Assembly (NCBI GenBank): GCA_963727545.1
Contig: CAVSGS010000033.1
Span: 70,769 to 134,768, forward strand
Origin: Flexifilum sp963727545
GTDB lineage: Bacteria; Chloroflexota; Anaerolineae; Aggregatilineales; Phototrophicaceae
Length of the DNA: 64,000 nucleotides
Direction: 5' to 3'
Position 1 is the stretch's first letter; each line of letters begins with the position of its first letter. Positions 1 to 7,909 of the stretch are shown here, in pieces. The notes under the pieces were generated by a model that made no database searches, was not told the DNA's origin, and saw only the letters and a list, made by a program, of their open reading frames with translations. The position numbers were made by a program, and so were the translations under genes.

Positions 1-714
1 CGATTGAAACGGAGGAATCCCGCCGTCCGGTCGCATTTCTGCTCGAAGTGCGTTCAGTGCCCCAGTGTGTGGATGCACAAATAAATAAGCCGCCGTCGCC
101 GCTGGTGAGCTGGCAACCGACTTTTCGCCTTCTACTGCTTCATCATCTTCGCCGACAGCACGCCAAAGCCCTTCTAGCGAGAACGACAACGCGCTCGATC
201 GCCAGTCACGGGTCGGCTGATCCAATAGGCGCTGAACCTTCTTCCGATAAGCAGCGGCATAGCGAATGGGCGGACGCGGGATTTCCAGACCAAGCGTGGT
301 CGCATCCTCAGCCAGCGCCGCCGCGACGACCGGGAAGCCGACCGTATCGCTGTCATCGCGTCCCAGACAACTCACCAGAGTCCACAAGGCGGTTTCGCCA
401 CGTTTCACGCGACGCTCGTCACGCGGACCGGTGCCCGCCTCCTGCAGCGCCACAATTGCCGCTAACGTGGACGCGAATCGATCGTGATAATGTGGGAGCG
501 ACGCTCCCCAAGTACCATCCTCACTTTGGTTGCGCCGCAGCCATTCAAGTGAGTGGTCGAAATCATATCCGTTGTAGTACTTCGAGAGTCTCGCGACCCA
601 CGCCGTATCGTAGGCAACGCTCGAAAGTTGCCCTTTGCCCAGACTAGCCAGCAAACCCTGAATATCCGTCGCTAGGTCAGCTTGTTCTTGTACGAGATAA
701 TGAGATCTGACCAC
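1..714 (-). CDS. Class II diterpene cyclase, N-terminal part (runs off the left edge)
   Basis: The open frame covers 238 codons from a GTG at 714 (another in-frame GTG lies at 723, with a TAG just upstream) to base 1 without a stop. The translation has the N-terminal hallmarks of bacterial class II diterpene cyclases of the halimadienyl/tuberculosinyl diphosphate synthase kind: SSVAYDTAWVARL near residue 30, WLRRNQSEDGTWGA near 60, then RFASTLAAIVAL and TVGFPVVAAALAEDATTLGL. Family members cyclise geranylgeranyl diphosphate by protonation; the catalytic DxDD motif lies near residue 300 and is outside the window, so activity cannot be judged. The gene stands alone on the minus strand behind an AT-rich upstream region. 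Family is confident by motif; the product is unknown. A squalene-hopene type cyclase is less likely because the N-terminal motif order fits diterpene cyclases. Confidence 0.82.
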   Translation of the reverse strand, partial: MVRSHYLVQEQADLATDIQGLLASLGKGQLSSVAYDTAWVARLSKYYNGYDFDHSLEWLRRNQSEDGTWGASLPHYHDRFASTLAAIVALQEAGTGPRDERRVKRGETALWTLVSCLGRDDSDTVGFPVVAAALAEDATTLGLEIPRPPIRYAAAYRKKVQRLLDQPTRDWRSSALSFSLEGLWRAVGEDDEAVEGEKSVASSPAATAAYLFVHPHTGALNALRAEMRPDGGIPPFQS

Positions 715-982
715 CCTACTCACCCTTTCGCGTCGATACTACTCCGAGTCCCCATACGATACTTACACCGTTACAATTTATTAACGTCACATTATATACG
801 CATTTCACAAAAATGCGAGAAATTTGGCGAGAATTAATTGTCATAGTAAAAAAACAGTAACGAAAACTGCTTACTAATTCAATAGTGGCACTTTTACATT
901 TCATACCATTGGCAAACGGAGCACAAATCATGACGAATGTCGACGAGGGAAACAAAAAGCCGCCTAGATCAACGGATTTCTA

Positions 983-1121
983 GAGCGGCTCGGCATGATG
1001 ACAATCTTGTTACGCCACTTGGGGGAATTTACGATTTTAGGTGTAGAGCGACTTACCGAACGATCTGCGGGTCATATTTCTGGTATACAGGTTAGATTTT
1101 CGTATAGGCGCCGAGCCGCTC
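983..1121. repeat. Long-spaced 12-bp inverted repeat in an otherwise empty gap
   Basis: GAGCGGCTCGGC at 983-994 is repeated as its exact complement GCCGAGCCGCTC at 1110-1121, enclosing 115 bp. The whole gap 715-1215 between the cyclase start and the next gene is AT-rich from 760 to 960 and holds no convincing gene. The repeat could be the ends of a small non-autonomous element or the base of a structured RNA; nothing else supports either reading. Confidence 0.5.
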
Positions 1122-1215
1122 AATCGCCTCGGATTGATGGCGAAACCAAACCGTATCGCCTGAGCACCGGATCAAACGCGCACCGAAAGCACAACCGAGT
1201 CGCGGTTGAACCAAC

Positions 1216-1797
1216 TCAATCGAGCGGGGCGCGTCTTGATCCCGGAATAATCGAGAAGCGCAGCGCTAACCCACCGGACAATCCGACCGGTTCAAAGGGT
1301 TCGCCGCAAATGGACACCCCTTCAGTAAACTTGAGGATCTCAATGTCCATGACCGGCACCGGCTTCCACCATCTTGCTTCGTATTGACCACTACCAAGGT
1401 CTGCCAGATGGTCAGGGGTTGCTGGTGCAATCAACTCCCATACATCAGTGGTTGTTCGTTCGAATTCGCGCACGACATCTCTCCGCCAACGTTCTGTTTG
1501 AGCCAATATGCGTCCAAAATTGGTCGCTTCCGTAAAATCAGACGACACCGTCTGATTCATGACCTGAAGAAATCCTGTTAGGCTGTCTTGACACTCACAC
1601 GCCTCAAGGTAGTGCTCGTAGGTCACTGAGCAGACCGGCATATTGGTGATCTCAACCAACCGGTCGACCTGCGCCAACAGCGCTTCAGGAGCCATCTCCG
1701 CATCAAAGTGCAGATCAGGAACGAATTGGGAGATTTCTGCTGCGTGTCGGGCAATGATATCGGTGAGTTCGTTGTAGATGGTGGCGTAGGTGGACAT
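1216..1797 (-). CDS. Hypothetical protein
   Basis: A 193-residue soluble protein of unknown function. The ATG at 1797 (MSTYATIYNELTD) is preferred over an upstream alternative because the extra 16 residues look non-coding and a purine-rich GCGAGA lies just before this ATG. The protein is acidic, has no signal peptide or membrane segment, and contains three scattered cysteines (VCSVT, ACECQD) and a Trp-rich C-terminal half (ERWRRDV, ARWWKPV). I recognise no family. It lies alone, between the AT-rich gap and the terminator that closes the moaA operon. Confidence 0.6.
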   Translation of the reverse strand: MSTYATIYNELTDIIARHAAEISQFVPDLHFDAEMAPEALLAQVDRLVEITNMPVCSVTYEHYLEACECQDSLTGFLQVMNQTVSSDFTEATNFGRILAQTERWRRDVVREFERTTTDVWELIAPATPDHLADLGSGQYEARWWKPVPVMDIEILKFTEGVSICGEPFEPVGLSGGLALRFSIIPGSRRAPLD

Positions 1798-2016
1798 AGT
1801 CTCGCTTCGACAATTAGTTAGGCAGACGTACCAAACACTCCGCAATCATTAATTTACTGTAACATGGCTCGATCGAGCGTGCCGTAAACAATTGTGAATT
1901 TTTCCCCAATTTTGTTTTCAGGTGAGCGATCCAACCACTCTATAGAACGTCGTATCAGGCGCTAATGTCACACTCCAAATGCCCGAAATGAGCGGGAATG
2001 TGCACTTTGTGCGAAT

Positions 2017-2047
2017 AAAAAAACCCGGCAATCCGACCGGGTTTTTT
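2017..2047 (-). terminator. Rho-independent terminator closing the moaA operon
   Basis: An A-run, the stem ACCCGG/CCGGGT and a T-run form a compact hairpin 33 bases past the moaA stop. The A/T runs on both sides make it potentially bidirectional, so it also protects the operon from transcripts of the other strand. The gap 1798-2080 holds nothing else. Confidence 0.85.
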
Positions 2048-2080
2048 CGTTGGTTCAATTGATATCGCTGGCGGATCCAT

Positions 2081-3085
2081 TTAGCCGCCAATGTGATACA
2101 TCTCAACTTTCTCCGTCCGCAGACCGGAGCCGCGCTCCTCCGAGTAGCGATCGCGCCGTGCCTGCCACACCTCGCTAATCCGCTGCACGAGTGCCTCATC
2201 TGGCGCCCCGGAGCGCAGCAAATCGCGCAGATCAGTGCCGTGATTGGCAAACAAGCAGGTATAGATTTTGCCGTCAGCCGACAAGCGCAAGCGATCGCAG
2301 TTGCCGCAGAATGGATTGGAAACTGCGGTAATAAAGCCGATCTCGCCGCTGCCGTCCCGATAGCGATAGCGTCGCGCAACTTCGCTGATCTCATGAGGCG
2401 CTAGCGGTTCGAGCGGCACAACCGCATTGATTTGCTCAATGAGTTCGTCAGTAGACAGCACGCGCTCGTAGTTCCAACTATTGAGCGTACCGGCGTCCAT
2501 GTACTCGATGAAGCGGATGATGTGTCCTCGCTCGCGGACGTACATGGCAAGATCAACCAGCGTGTAATCGTTTACTCCACGTTGAACCACAGTGTTAATC
2601 TTGATCGATGTGAAACCGGCGCGTTCTGCAGCCTCGATCCCTTTCAGCACGTCAGCGACGGTGGCGCGATTGCCGTTCAACTTCTGAAATACCGTCTCGT
2701 CAAGACTGTCGAGGCTAACATTCAGCCGCTTCAATCCGGCATCGCGCAGCGCTTGCGCGGTTTGCGGCAGCAGATAGCCGTTGGTCGTCAGCGCGATGTC
2801 GTCGATCCCCGGCAGCGCCGCGATTCGGCTCACCAGTTGATCGAGATGCGGGCGGATCAACGGTTCGCCCCCGGTCAAGCGGATCTTGTGAACACCGAGT
2901 CGGCTAAAGATGAGCGTCAAGCGCTCGATCTCGTCGAAAGTCAGCAGCTCACTGTGCGCAAGGAACGGATAGCCTTCGGGGAAGCGATCGGCGGGCATAC
3001 AGTAAGCGCAGCGAAAATTGCAGCGATCGGTTACGGAAATTCGGACGTTCTCAAGCGGACGATCGAACTGGTCAACAATCGTCAT
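2081..3085 (-). CDS. moaA: GTP 3',8-cyclase MoaA
   Basis: Radical SAM enzyme that, with MoaC, converts GTP to the pterin precursor of molybdenum cofactor. Seen in the 334-residue protein: the N-terminal cluster motif CNFRCAYC near residue 20, GGEPL near 73, the C-terminal second 4Fe-4S motif CGNCDRLRLSADGKIYTC near residues 250-270, and the C-terminal GG dipeptide (YHIGG) that family members need. The ATG at 3085 is chosen because GGAGGGG lies just upstream; a longer form would add 11 unconserved residues. It is the last gene of a minus-strand run with an FmdE-like protein, a polyferredoxin and a TorD-like chaperone, so it probably supplies cofactor to the molybdoenzyme that those proteins help assemble. 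moaC and moaE are not in the window. Confidence 0.96.
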   Translation of the reverse strand: MTIVDQFDRPLENVRISVTDRCNFRCAYCMPADRFPEGYPFLAHSELLTFDEIERLTLIFSRLGVHKIRLTGGEPLIRPHLDQLVSRIAALPGIDDIALTTNGYLLPQTAQALRDAGLKRLNVSLDSLDETVFQKLNGNRATVADVLKGIEAAERAGFTSIKINTVVQRGVNDYTLVDLAMYVRERGHIIRFIEYMDAGTLNSWNYERVLSTDELIEQINAVVPLEPLAPHEISEVARRYRYRDGSGEIGFITAVSNPFCGNCDRLRLSADGKIYTCLFANHGTDLRDLLRSGAPDEALVQRISEVWQARRDRYSEERGSGLRTEKVEMYHIGG

Positions 3086-3169
3086 TGCCGCCCCTCCTCG
3101 ACACTCAGTAATGAGCAATATAAGTAACCTTTACGCCGCCGCTTCACCTTGAGTGCCATCGTGATCTGA

Positions 3170-3778
3170 TTAGTGCTGCTCATTGGATTGTTCAGCGACT
3201 TCAAACCGACGACTATAATAAGTATCGCCCGCGCAGAAACGACAGATCGCCTGACCATCGACGATGACTTCACGCTCGTTGATGATTTCCTCGCCGCAAT
3301 TCGCACAGTGTACCCGCGGACCATGTTTGCTGATCAACGCCTTCAGATCGAGCGTCAGTTGCACGGGATACCAGCAGAACAATTCCTGAGTCGGAATCAC
3401 TTGATAGGCTTCGAGCATCGCCGACCAGTGGCTTTCAGCCTGCGGCTGCCAATTCGCCGCCGCCTCGCGCGACTCAGGATGCGGATAAATCCGCACGGCT
3501 TTTTCGGTCTCAGAATCGACAAAAGTCGCGGCAGCTTTGCCGTAATCTATTAGCCGCATCGTCCGATGCCCTAGCGTGCATCCGGTCGCCACCGCCACGC
3601 CATCCGCGAAGCAGCCGTCGGTCTCCACAAATGTTATCAGCCGTTTATCGGTCCGCGGCAGCTCAAGTCCAAGCAGTTCGCTCGCCAACATGCCCATTCG
3701 CACGCCAAGCACTTGGCGGGGGCAGAGATGATGGTGCAGTGTCACCGTTTGTTCGAGCAAATCCGTCAATTGAGCCAT
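3170..3778 (-). CDS. FmdE-like protein with C-terminal zinc finger
   Basis: A 202-residue protein of the FmdE family (formylmethanofuran dehydrogenase subunit E-like), often found beside molybdenum or tungsten oxidoreductases in bacteria that lack methanofuran. Visible features: the N-terminal HHHLCPRQVLGVRMG segment with conserved His/Cys, the central ETDGCFADGVAVATGCTLGHR motif, and a C-terminal zinc ribbon CANCGEE near residue 160 and CRFC near 182. GATGAGA lies before the ATG at 3778. It sits 6 bases after the ferredoxin gene and 84 bases before moaA, so it is part of the same transcript. Its exact role is unknown; a part in metal or cofactor handling is inferred from context. Confidence 0.85.
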   Translation of the reverse strand: MAQLTDLLEQTVTLHHHLCPRQVLGVRMGMLASELLGLELPRTDKRLITFVETDGCFADGVAVATGCTLGHRTMRLIDYGKAAATFVDSETEKAVRIYPHPESREAAANWQPQAESHWSAMLEAYQVIPTQELFCWYPVQLTLDLKALISKHGPRVHCANCGEEIINEREVIVDGQAICRFCAGDTYYSRRFEVAEQSNEQH

Positions 3779-3784
3779 GTTATC

Positions 3785-4954
3785 TCATCTTTCTGGACGG
3801 GGATTGTCGTCATAAAGCGGTCGCGCCTGCGGCAGAAACGCGGGACGACCGCCGAAGGGATTCTTCTTTCGGAAGGCACAAACCGGACAAAGTCCGTCGT
3901 CACCTTCACCAGCAAATAGGGTATTGCACCGGCGGCAGCGATTTAACTTACCTTCGCTCAAAATAACCGGCTCGGTATCGATCAACTCGCCAATTGTGGG
4001 CGCGCCCCGGCGCTGAAGCGCCTGCGGCTCGCAGTAGTTGAGGCACAACCCACAGTTCACACAAGCAGCGGCAGCGAAAGTCAGTTCAAACCGCTCATCA
4101 TTGCGGGCAAACTCCAGCGCACCGGTTGGGCAGATCCGAGCGCAGGTCGCGCAGGCGTTACACGCCTCAGAAGCGACCAGCGCGACGAAATCATCGCCCG
4201 GTACGGGTTCGTCGAGCCGCTGCGGTGACAGGCGGCGCACAGCATTGACCAGTCGAGGTCGCTCGCTTTCACCTTCGAGCGGCGGCAGAAAATCGCGCGC
4301 GCCCTGCCCAAGTGCTTGAAAGAAACCGCGCCGGGACACCGGCGGGTTCTTGATCGAATAGACCGGGCGACGTTTCGGACGCTTCACCGGCTCGGCGACG
4401 GCGACGGTTTGCCCCTTACCCACAGTCGTCAACAAATCGTTTGCCCGTCCGATTGTCGCCTCGATCTCTGGCTGAACCGGTGCCAGCGGACACTGGGCGC
4501 AGGCATCGAGCCGCACCCGCACCTGCTTGACCCCCTGCGCCGCAAGGCTCAGATAGGCAGCCGTGCCGAGGGTTGCCAGACACCCTGTCATCGTGATCAC
4601 GGCGTCCATTTTCGAGTCACCGGGGGTTGGATCGGGGTGCAGCGCGCAGGCGAGTTCGACCGCTTCGTGATCGACTAACTGGGAGGCACAGTACAGCAGC
4701 CGACGAACGTTGTCGGTGCCTGAGATTGCTCCGGTCGGACAGCTATGCAAACACAGACCACAGCGGATACAGGCATCGGCGTCGATCTGAACGCCGCCAT
4801 CCAGCCGGATTGCTCCGACCGGACAGACTTGCACACACCGGTCGCAATCCGCCGATTTATCGCGCGTCCGCACGCATTGCTGCGCCGTTAGCGTGATCGG
4901 CGGTTGACTCTGCGCAAACCGCTCAGCGGCGAGCGCGAGTTTAGCAAGATTCAT
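3785..4954 (-). CDS. Polyferredoxin (several 4Fe-4S clusters)
   Basis: A 389-residue iron-sulfur protein with two ferredoxin pairs. The first pair is near residues 38-78: CDRCVQVCPVGAI preceded by CVRTRDKSADC, and CIRCGLCLHSCPTGAI. The second is near 268-310: CNACATCARICPTGAL and CVNCGLCLNYCEP. A further CRRC...CPVC zinc-ribbon-like pair lies near the C-terminus, and an isolated CAQCPLAP is in the middle. The central part carries SRRGFFQALG, a twin-arginine-like string, but internal to the protein. The ATG at 4954 overlaps the TGA of the torD-like gene by one base, indicating translational coupling; a TTG one codon upstream is less likely. Probably an electron-transfer partner of a molybdoenzyme encoded elsewhere. 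Confidence 0.85.
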   Translation of the reverse strand: MNLAKLALAAERFAQSQPPITLTAQQCVRTRDKSADCDRCVQVCPVGAIRLDGGVQIDADACIRCGLCLHSCPTGAISGTDNVRRLLYCASQLVDHEAVELACALHPDPTPGDSKMDAVITMTGCLATLGTAAYLSLAAQGVKQVRVRLDACAQCPLAPVQPEIEATIGRANDLLTTVGKGQTVAVAEPVKRPKRRPVYSIKNPPVSRRGFFQALGQGARDFLPPLEGESERPRLVNAVRRLSPQRLDEPVPGDDFVALVASEACNACATCARICPTGALEFARNDERFELTFAAAACVNCGLCLNYCEPQALQRRGAPTIGELIDTEPVILSEGKLNRCRRCNTLFAGEGDDGLCPVCAFRKKNPFGGRPAFLPQARPLYDDNPRPER

Positions 4955-5610
4955 CAAGCCGTTTCCAGCTCCATCACTTGATTCGTATGAGCAAGACAGC
5001 CGAGCGCAAGCTGGGCGCAGCCTCGATAATAATCACTCTCCGCCCGTTCGATGATCAGGTTCAAGCACTCCGGCGCCCATACGAGCAGATGGTCGTTCAA
5101 GAAGCTGCGAATTTCCGCGAGGGCAACGTCGAGCACGTCGGTGCGCTCGTGGTCGATCGCGGTCAGCCCCAGTTCGCTCAAGTAGGCAATGAATCGGAAT
5201 TCCAGCCCCAGATGATCGTCCGGCTCGGAACCCTGATTGGGGATTGGCATCCCGAAACGTTGAAATTCACGGCGCACCTGCAGCGTCTCCGGGCTAAACA
5301 GCAGATGATCCGGGCTGCGATAGACCGATTCCCATGGCGCCGCGAGCAAATGCCCCGGACCGACGAACAACTGGAGATAATCATGCTGCAGCGCATCCAA
5401 ATCTTCAGCGCGCCAAGACGCACAAAAATCACGCAGCAGCGCCAGCCCCGCCTCAGCTTCAGGTTGGTTCGTTTCCAGCGGCCACGCATCGAATAGCGCG
5501 TCGGTAGCGAGTGCGTCGATGAGTTCCTTGTTCGGCGCTTCGTAGAATGCCCGGCTCAAAAAACTGTAAGCCAGCTCGTGTGCGATCAACATTTCAACCC
5601 GGTCAGGCAT
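4954..5610 (-). CDS. TorD/DmsD-family molybdoenzyme chaperone
   Basis: A 218-residue, all-helical protein of the TorD family, which binds the signal region of periplasmic molybdoenzymes and keeps them open for cofactor loading. The family core is visible: DYLQLFVGPG followed by PWESVY near residue 95, and the later EPDDHLGLEFRF segment. GGAGGAAC lies 8 bases before the ATG at 5610. It is the first gene of the tight cluster torD-like, ferredoxin, fmdE-like, moaA. The client enzyme is not in the window. The gap 5611-5791 up to the radical SAM gene shows no clear terminator, so read-through from that gene is possible. Confidence 0.88.
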   Translation of the reverse strand: MPDRVEMLIAHELAYSFLSRAFYEAPNKELIDALATDALFDAWPLETNQPEAEAGLALLRDFCASWRAEDLDALQHDYLQLFVGPGHLLAAPWESVYRSPDHLLFSPETLQVRREFQRFGMPIPNQGSEPDDHLGLEFRFIAYLSELGLTAIDHERTDVLDVALAEIRSFLNDHLLVWAPECLNLIIERAESDYYRGCAQLALGCLAHTNQVMELETA

Positions 5611-5791
5611 GGGATAGTTCCTCCAACAAAACGATCGTTACAGCAAGGTCAATGCCGCTTCCGTAACCTTTATACTAAGTGTAGCGCGCTGGCTGATGAC
5701 CGGACTGTGTCATTCATCCTCTTTTTTAGATACCAATTCGTACCATCCGGGCAGCAGTCCGGAACGAGGCGCCACCCGTCCATCATTGGCA

Positions 5792-7118
5792 CTAGAGATC
5801 AGCCGTTAAGTCAAACTGCTGCGGCGTGGTGAAATCGACCTTCAACTCACGGACAAAACGCTCGCGCTCGCGGATTTCGATCACGCTGGACGCGATCCCG
5901 ATTTCGACCGGGACGTCGCGTAACTCCGGGATCATGTCGACCGGAAACTCGACGTATTTGTAATGCAGAATCGACCGTGTAATTCTTGAAGCCGCGCGCG
6001 CGAAAAACGCGCAAGACCGCGTCACGCTCCTTGCCGAACACTTTCGCCGTCTTCAAGAAGTAGTCTTTCTGCGAAAAATACTGCGTCTTCGGCAGGGGCT
6101 GACCGAGATTCTGCTGGTAAAGCTGACCGGTGTGTTTATTCTCCAGCGAGCAATAATGCACCCCGATCTTCAAGCCTTGCTCGACCGCGAAGGCGACCAG
6201 ATCGAGACAGACTTCCTCGCTGCCCTTGATCGGCAGCCCACCGGCGTACCAATAGTCGTACAGCACGCGATGCGGCGGATTTTTGACCTCATAGCCGCGA
6301 CGCGTGAACTCGGCGGCGTTCCAGTAGGGATAGCACAGTTCCAGCAGATTGATGCTGTGGATCTCCAGCCGCTCCAGTTCCAGCAAGATGTCTTTCATGA
6401 TCTCCAGCGTATCCGGCAGCACCGGCATCTCGACCATCACCTGCGGAATGTACTGCTTCGCCAGCGCGATCCGCTCGTACACGTGACGCCTACTCTGCAC
6501 GCTGTCGTGCATCCGAATGCTGAAGCGAATCTCATCCAGACCAGCATCCCGGAGCGCCGTCAGCGTCGCTTCATCCGCATGATCGCCGCAGGTGTAAAGC
6601 CGGGTGTGCGCCTTCGGATACAACCGGCTGGCAGTGCGGAAAAACTCAAACGCCTGCTCTTTGTAGAGCAGCGGCTCACCACCGGTGAGCGCGAGCGTAT
6701 GGATCTTCTGACGCGCCGCGTGCATCTGTTCGAGTTCAGCCGCCGGATTACGCACCTCCTCACGGAAGTGCTCGTAATTTTCCTGATTCGGGTTGAAGCA
6801 GTAGAAACAGCTGCGGTGGCAGCGCAGCGAGATGAAAAAGGTCGCACTGCCCACGCCCAACTGACACGCCTCACAAGCGGGCGAAATGCGGTTGACGACG
6901 ATGCTCTTGTCGTCATTGCGGAAGGTTGCCCCCAACTCGTGCAGGTGCTCACGCCGATCCGCGTTCGCACGGTCGGAAGGCAGCGGAGCCATCTCGATCC
7001 CGGTCTGCCGGATCTGATCGGCGTAGTTCGTCGCAATCCGCAGATAGCGCTCGGCATAGGCTGCCAGCGCTGGATTTTTGATCGTTTTCAGAGTCGTTGC
7101 CGTTACTTCAGTGATCAT
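5792..7118 (-). CDS. Radical SAM protein (frameshifted near its 3' end)
   Basis: About 442 residues once repaired. The SAM cluster motif is CHRSCFYC near residue 100, preceded by a second pair CEACQLG near residue 82, with LALTGGEPLLYK near residue 145. The frame beginning at 7118 loses sense after KNYTVDSA; the continuation YKYVEFPVDMIPEL runs in the next frame to a TAG at 5792. Removing one base of the AA pair at 5962-5963 restores DSAYKYVEF, so a one-base insertion is inferred. The subfamily is not recognised; substrates could be a peptide or an RNA base. It lies between the NarL-type two-component genes and the molybdoenzyme-support genes on the same strand, so a maturation role is a reasonable guess only. 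Confidence 0.8.
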
Positions 7119-7207
7119 CAGCCGTTCCTCACGTTTCTGCCCTCAGCCACCGGATTCACGGCTGCTTTCAAGCTCATCAATCAATCGACCTTTGCGGCAC
7201 CCGAACG

Positions 7208-7909
7208 TCAATTCTCGCCGCTCTTGGCAAAGATCCGCATCGGGCTGCGCGCATCGGGAAGCGATGACACCAGCCCCCGCTTGATCGCGTAATTTGCCGC
7301 TTGCGTGCGGTTCTGAAGCTGCAGTTTGTCGAGAATGTTGCGGATATGCGTCTTGGCGGTATTGACCGAGATACTCAGGTGATCGGCGATCTCTTGATTG
7401 CTTGCGCCGGTAGCCGCCAGACACAACACGTCCAGTTCGCGCTCGGTGAGCGCTTCTTCGCCCTTTTCCACTTCAACCGAGCGCTTCGCAATCGCTTTGA
7501 GCAGTCTTGACGCCGTCTCGCGCGTCATCGCTGCTTCGCCGCGTTCGACGCTCATCAGCACGTCAAATAACTGCTCAGCATCCAAGTCCTTGAGCAGATA
7601 GCCCGCCGCGCCGAGCTGCACCGCCCGGTACAAATCCTCATCCGACTCAGAAGCGGTCAGGATGACGACGGTCGTATCCGGAAAATTCGAGCGGATGTGA
7701 GCGGTCGCCTCCATGCCGTCACCATCCGGCATCGAAATGTCCATCAAGACGATGTCGGGCTTCAACTCTTGGACCAACCGCACCGCTTCCCACCCGGAAG
7801 CCGCCTGCCCGATCACCTCGACGAGGTCTTTCCGGGTCTTCAATAAACCGATCAACCCTTGCCGAAATAGGCGATGGTCATCAACTACGAGCATTCGCAG
7901 GGGTAACAT
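7208..7909 (-). CDS. NarL/FixJ-family response regulator
   Basis: Receiver domain in about residues 1-125 with the acidic pair VVDDH, phospho-acceptor Asp57 in VLMDISMP, Thr in ILTAS and Lys in LLKD. The C-terminal LuxR-type helix-turn-helix is about residues 150-215 (LTERELDVLCLAATGASNQ, then VNTAKTHIRNILDKL). The ATG at 7909 gives MLPLRMLVVDD; a TTG at 7918 is possible. The start lies inside the 3' end of the kinase gene, a 29-base overlap that couples the two. Together they form a NarX/NarL-like system probably controlling the downstream radical SAM and molybdoenzyme-support genes. Confidence 0.93.
   Translation of the reverse strand: MLPLRMLVVDDHRLFRQGLIGLLKTRKDLVEVIGQAASGWEAVRLVQELKPDIVLMDISMPDGDGMEATAHIRSNFPDTTVVILTASESDEDLYRAVQLGAAGYLLKDLDAEQLFDVLMSVERGEAAMTRETASRLLKAIAKRSVEVEKGEEALTERELDVLCLAATGASNQEIADHLSISVNTAKTHIRNILDKLQLQNRTQAANYAIKRGLVSSLPDARSPMRIFAKSGEN

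Noticed and set aside
48..647. 199-codon open frame on the plus strand
   Set aside because: Antisense to the partial diterpene cyclase, whose translation matches a known family throughout.
716..955. 79-codon minus-strand frame in the AT-rich gap
   Set aside because: It overlaps the cyclase start region, has no ribosome-binding site and its composition follows the local AT-rich sequence.
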